Shown: positions 6,391-9,116 of the stretch, in pieces
Layout: the number at the start of each line of letters is the position of its first letter
How positions within the stretch are numbered: position 1 is the first letter of the stretch
Source of the DNA: Psychrobacter sp.
GTDB taxonomy: Bacteria > Pseudomonadota > Gammaproteobacteria > Pseudomonadales > Moraxellaceae
Direction of reading: 5' to 3'
NCBI GenBank assembly: GCA_029264635.1
Contig: JARIAA010000243.1
Coordinates: forward strand, 1-9,116
Length of the DNA stretch: 9,116 nt
Translations under genes and position numbers: made by a program
Notes under the pieces: generated by a model
Database searches by the model: none
What the model saw: the letters and a program-made list of their open reading frames with translations, nothing else
What the model was told of the DNA's origin: nothing

Positions 6391-6944
6391 AAACGATTCA
6401 AATCAAACATAGCATCGTTTTGAAATTGTTAAGCGTGATACTGGCATGGCTAATTAGTGTGACAGTCTATGCTGCTATTGAAGTGTATGATTTTGACTCA
6501 GTGCAGCAAGAAGCTCAGTACCGTGGTCTCATTGAGGAGCTGCGCTGCCCAAAATGTCAAAATCAAAATTTGGCAGGCTCTGATGCACCCATCGCACAAG
6601 ATCTCAAGCAAAAAACTTATGATCTCATCAAAGAGGGGCGCAGCGATGCTGAAATACGCAGCTATATGCAAGAGCGCTATGGCGACTTTATTACTTATAA
6701 GCCGCCCATACGCCCATCAACTTGGATATTGTGGTTTTTTCCACCATTATTATTGATTGTTTTGATTGTAGGCTGGTTTTGGCAGAGTAAGCGTCGACAG
6801 AGGGTTGCACGTGGTGATGGTAGCACTGTTGTGGACAGCACGGCTACCGCGTTGACCTCTGCAGAAAAGGCTGAACTTGATCGTTTATTATCACGATCAA
6901 ATAGCACTGATGATGACATTACAAGCATAAGGGATAAAAAATGA
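6387..6944 (+). CDS. ccmH: Cytochrome c maturation protein CcmH (thiol reductant of apocytochrome)
   Basis: CcmH is a membrane-anchored periplasmic protein whose CXXC pair reduces or holds the apocytochrome heme-binding cysteines, working with CcmG, CcmI and CcmF. The 185-residue product has a signal peptide or N-terminal helix (about 10-29, ending VYA). The hallmark LRCPKCQNQNLAGSDAPIAQDL follows, with Cys54 and Cys57, then RYGDFITYKPP and a second membrane helix at about 112-132. A polar tail contains LTSAEKAELDRLL. The start at 6387 is preferred over 6381 because AGGAGG is seven bases away and ATG overlaps the ccmG TGA as ATGA. The longer reading adds Met-Pro only. The gene ends in a second ATGA overlap with ccmI. 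This is the short CcmH type, separate from CcmI as in Pseudomonas; in E. coli the two are one fused protein. Confidence 0.96.
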   Translation: MKTIQIKHSIVLKLLSVILAWLISVTVYAAIEVYDFDSVQQEAQYRGLIEELRCPKCQNQNLAGSDAPIAQDLKQKTYDLIKEGRSDAEIRSYMQERYGDFITYKPPIRPSTWILWFFPPLLLIVLIVGWFWQSKRRQRVARGDGSTVVDSTATALTSAEKAELDRLLSRSNSTDDDITSIRDKK

Positions 6945-8221
6945 CCATATTTTCTACTGCTGGCTTATTTATTGCCCTAAGCTTACTTATTGCACTCATA
7001 CTTGCTTTAATCGTTATTACACCGTGGTTACGCGCTTCTCGTTCAAACACTAGACCTGTTGATAACCAATTGCTAGATATCAATGTGGCAGTGTTCCGTG
7101 AACGTCTTGCAGAGCTCAAAACCGATAAAGATAGTGGTACTATCGACGATAACCATTACCAGAACCAAAAGCTTGAGCTTGAGCGGCAGCTATTGGACGC
7201 TCAGCGCCAAGTAACGCCGATGGTAACTCCTGGGGTCAAAAGCCGCTTAATAGTCACTGTTTGGGTGCCTGTATTGGCAGCGATGGCTTATTTGTTAGTC
7301 AGCGACCGTACATCCGTGTTTGAGCTGTGGCAGGCAGAAGATAAAGTAGGTCAAGTTGCCGATGATTTATTGACTGGTAAAATTGATCAACCACCAGAGT
7401 GGGCGATTGAAGATGGTCGCCAATTAATTAGCGCTATGCAGACCAATGTCTATCGTCATGCTGATGACCCCGATCGTTGGATGAGATTATCTGAGCTGTT
7501 TTTATCACTTGAGGCAAATGATTCTGCCTTGGAAGCCTTGTCTCGAGCCTATCGTCTATCACCAGATAACGAAGAGATCGCAACCACTTATGCTCAAATT
7601 AGCTTTTTTTCTAATGAAGGCCAGCTGGATGTGAATAGTCGCCGTGTATTACAAGACTTATTGAGCAAAAGCCCTCAGCATGAAGGGGCGCAGATGCTCA
7701 TGGCGATGGGTGAGGCGCGTGCTAATAACTTTGAAGAAGCAGAATATTGGATTCAAAAACTACGTAGTAGCATTGCTGCCAAACCTGGCGACCATACTCA
7801 AGCGCTAACAAGCTTAGATGAGTTGAGTGCCAACGTAAAAGCACAGCAGCTACAATCGGCGGAAGGCATTAGCGTTAGTGTCACCGTTAATCCAAGTTTA
7901 TTGCCACTAGTGAAAGGGGATGATGTATTATTCGTTGCTATTCGCGATGTCCAAGGGGGACCGCCGTTTGCGGCTAAGCGTCTGCCTATTACGGTGATTC
8001 AACAAGGAGAGGCGACCATTAGCTTAAGTGATCTCGACGCGATGATGCCTGAGCGTACGCTACAAGCAGCACGCACAGCGAAAACTCAGTTGGCTGTTGT
8101 CGCTCGTATTAGTCACAGTGGTAATGCAGGGGCAGAGTCAGGAGACTTATCAGGCAACCCAGTTGTCATTAGTGCTGATCAAAAACAGGTCAATGTTGAG
8201 ATTAATCAGCAAGTACCATAA
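6941..8221 (+). CDS. ccmI: Cytochrome c maturation protein CcmI, TPR apocytochrome chaperone
   Basis: CcmI binds the C-terminal region of apocytochrome c and presents it to the CcmF/CcmH heme ligation complex. The 426-residue protein has a first membrane helix (about 7-28). A charged cytoplasmic loop with coiled-coil-like character, DINVAVFRERLAELK, follows at 46-60. After a second helix (about 103-121) comes a periplasmic TPR region (about 175-285), where the DDPDRWMRLSELFLSLEAND and SALEALSRAYRLSPDN units are readable. The C-terminal domain (about 308-426) carries VFVAIRD-type beta strands, here DVLFVAIRDVQGGPPFAAKR, typical of CcmI. AAGGGA at 6929-6934, six bases before the ATG, and the ATGA overlap with ccmH support the start. 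It is the last gene of the operon. No convincing intrinsic terminator follows; the AAGCG-CTGT-CGCTT hairpin at 8244-8257 lacks a T tract. Confidence 0.93.
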   Translation: MTIFSTAGLFIALSLLIALILALIVITPWLRASRSNTRPVDNQLLDINVAVFRERLAELKTDKDSGTIDDNHYQNQKLELERQLLDAQRQVTPMVTPGVKSRLIVTVWVPVLAAMAYLLVSDRTSVFELWQAEDKVGQVADDLLTGKIDQPPEWAIEDGRQLISAMQTNVYRHADDPDRWMRLSELFLSLEANDSALEALSRAYRLSPDNEEIATTYAQISFFSNEGQLDVNSRRVLQDLLSKSPQHEGAQMLMAMGEARANNFEEAEYWIQKLRSSIAAKPGDHTQALTSLDELSANVKAQQLQSAEGISVSVTVNPSLLPLVKGDDVLFVAIRDVQGGPPFAAKRLPITVIQQGEATISLSDLDAMMPERTLQAARTAKTQLAVVARISHSGNAGAESGDLSGNPVVISADQKQVNVEINQQVP

Positions 8222-8296
8222 TCCCTAGACGTTCCATAAATCAAGCGCTGTCGCTTATTAATGCAGTGCGCAATTACGTTCCATGAACAGATAAGT

Positions 8297-8365
8297 CATG
8301 TCTACAAACGGCATTCGTACTAAAAATACTTGAGCTTTATAAATCCACAATGTAAGGTAGACGTG
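8297..8365. repeat. Inverted repeat around the candidate adk promoter
   Basis: CATGTCTAC (8297-8305) is matched by GTAGACGTG (8357-8365): eight of nine positions pair perfectly and the ninth would be a G-U pair in RNA. The 51-base interior contains the candidate -10 at 8338-8343. It could be a pair of regulator sites or a coincidence. A full hairpin is less likely if transcription starts inside the loop. Confidence 0.3.
8338..8343 (+). promoter_or_regulatory. Candidate -10 element of adk
   Basis: TATAAA matches five of six positions of the -10 consensus, 77 bases before the first adk ATG. The -35 position 17 bases upstream (TCGTAC) is poor, and TTGAGC at 8330-8335 is too close to serve. A separate adk promoter is expected from its housekeeping role, but the sequence support is weak. 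Confidence 0.25.
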
Positions 8366-8406
8366 GCATTCGCGCAGTTAACCAATCCCTAACATCCCAT
8401 TCATTG

Positions 8407-8411
8407 AGGAG
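8407..8411 (+). promoter_or_regulatory. Ribosome binding site of adk with two tandem ATG codons
   Basis: AGGAG lies nine bases before the ATG at 8421 and twelve before the ATG at 8424. Spacing favours the first. Family N-termini usually begin with one Met followed by RIILLGPPG, which would fit the second. The two readings differ by one residue. Confidence 0.7.
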
Positions 8412-8420
8412 AAACGTATT

Positions 8421-9080
8421 ATGATGCGTATTATTTTGCTAGGTCCACCTGGCGCCGGTAAGGGCACCCAAGCACAGTTCATCTCTAAAGAATTTGATAT
8501 TCCCCAAATCTCGACCGGCGATATGCTACGTGCGGCGATTAAAGAAGGTAGCGAGCTTGGCAAACAAGCTCAAGGCGTTATGAATGCAGGCTGTCTGGTT
8601 TCTGATGATCTGATCATTAACCTTGTAAAAGAGCGCATCGATAAGCCTGACTGTGCTAATGGCTGCATTCTTGATGGGTTTCCGCGGACTATCCCGCAAG
8701 CACAAGCACTGGCAGACGCCGATGTGGCCATTGACCATGTCATTGAGATCAGCGTACCTGATGATGAAATCGTTAAGCGTCTATCTGGTCGTCGCCAACA
8801 TGCTGGTTCAGGCCGCGTCTATCATATCGATCACAATCCACCAAAGCAAGAGGGTATCGACGACGTGACTGGTGAAGATCTTATTCAGCGTGAAGACGAT
8901 AAAGAATCGACCATTCGTGATCGCTTAGCGACTTATCACAAGCAAACCTCTACCTTAGTTGGTTTTTATCAAGATAAAGCCAAAGAAGGCGAAAACGCGC
9001 CTAAATATGATAAGTTCGACGGCACGCAAGCAATTGATGAGGTTAAGCAGCAGATATTGTCCGCTCTAAAAGGTGAATAA
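8421..9080 (+). CDS. adk: Adenylate kinase
   Basis: Adenylate kinase is a cytoplasmic enzyme that converts ATP + AMP to 2 ADP and balances the adenylate pool. The 219-residue length is that of the long bacterial form (about 214-218). The P-loop GPPGAGKGT is at 8-16. The AMP-binding STGDMLRAA starts at 31 and LDGFPRT at 84-90. The LID domain (about 123-160) has GRRQHAGSGRVYH and VTGEDLIQREDD, and Arg166 and Arg168 follow in TIRDRLATYH. The LID lacks the four-cysteine zinc site of some Gram-positive enzymes, as expected for a Gram-negative. AGGAG at 8407-8411 supports the ATG at 8421; the adjacent ATG at 8424 would give 218 residues with the common MRIILLGPPG start. Only 36 bases follow the stop. 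They contain no gene, and the final AAAAAACCCT could be the left arm of a terminator cut by the window edge. Confidence 0.98.
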   Translation: MMRIILLGPPGAGKGTQAQFISKEFDIPQISTGDMLRAAIKEGSELGKQAQGVMNAGCLVSDDLIINLVKERIDKPDCANGCILDGFPRTIPQAQALADADVAIDHVIEISVPDDEIVKRLSGRRQHAGSGRVYHIDHNPPKQEGIDDVTGEDLIQREDDKESTIRDRLATYHKQTSTLVGFYQDKAKEGENAPKYDKFDGTQAIDEVKQQILSALKGE

Positions 9081-9116
9081 GCTTTAATGTATTTTGTTAG
9101 TTTATTAAAAAACCCT

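Noticed and set aside
8244..8257. Hairpin AAGCG-CTGT-CGCTT as a terminator of the ccm operon
   Set aside because: No T tract follows the five-pair stem, so intrinsic termination is not supported.
8229..8284. Direct repeat ACGTTCCAT, 47 bases apart, after ccmI, and GGCATTCG twice (8310-8317, 8365-8372)
   Set aside because: Only two copies each of 8-9 bases with unrelated flanks; no array, mobile-element end or attachment site is suggested.
1..9116. Search for mobile elements, CRISPR arrays, tRNA/rRNA genes or signs of horizontal transfer
   Set aside because: No transposase or integrase motifs, regular spaced repeats, cloverleaf-like sequence or compositional break were seen; the genes are core housekeeping or respiratory genes.

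Overview
The window looks like ordinary chromosomal DNA from a gammaproteobacterium of the Moraxellaceae, most likely Psychrobacter or a close relative. This rests on the moderate, slightly AT-leaning base composition, the style of the proteins, and a Pseudomonas-like arrangement with separate ccmH and ccmI genes; the genus is an inference. There are no insertion sequences, phage genes, CRISPR arrays, tRNAs or rRNAs.

Layout. Positions 1-1713 (minus strand) hold most of mrdA, encoding penicillin-binding protein 2. It is read from its start at 1713 and runs off the left edge without a stop. Positions 1714-2225 are a 512-base divergent intergenic region with promoter-like hexamers in both directions, a perfect 13-bp palindrome and a hairpin followed by six T. 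Positions 2226-3560 (plus) encode a 444-residue DUF445 membrane protein of unknown function. After a 141-base gap, a tightly packed cytochrome c maturation operon, ccmF-ccmG-ccmH-ccmI, occupies 3702-8221. A 198-base spacer leads to adk (adenylate kinase, 8421-9080), followed by 36 bases of flank with no gene.

How the genes work together. CcmF, CcmG, CcmH and CcmI form the late half of System I cytochrome c biogenesis. CcmG and CcmH handle the thiols of the apocytochrome CXXCH motif, CcmI holds the apocytochrome, and CcmF attaches heme. The four genes are coupled by a 1-base gap and two ATGA stop/start overlaps. The early half (CcmABCDE: heme export and the heme chaperone) is not in the window, so the ccm genes are probably split across loci. 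mrdA (cell elongation) and adk (nucleotide balance) are housekeeping neighbours with no evident link to the ccm genes.

I found no clear new system. The items most worth a second look are the DUF445 gene next to the ccm block, with its internally repeated WxAhxMhFxP motif, and the structured 512-base leader upstream of it, which could hold an attenuator or a small RNA.
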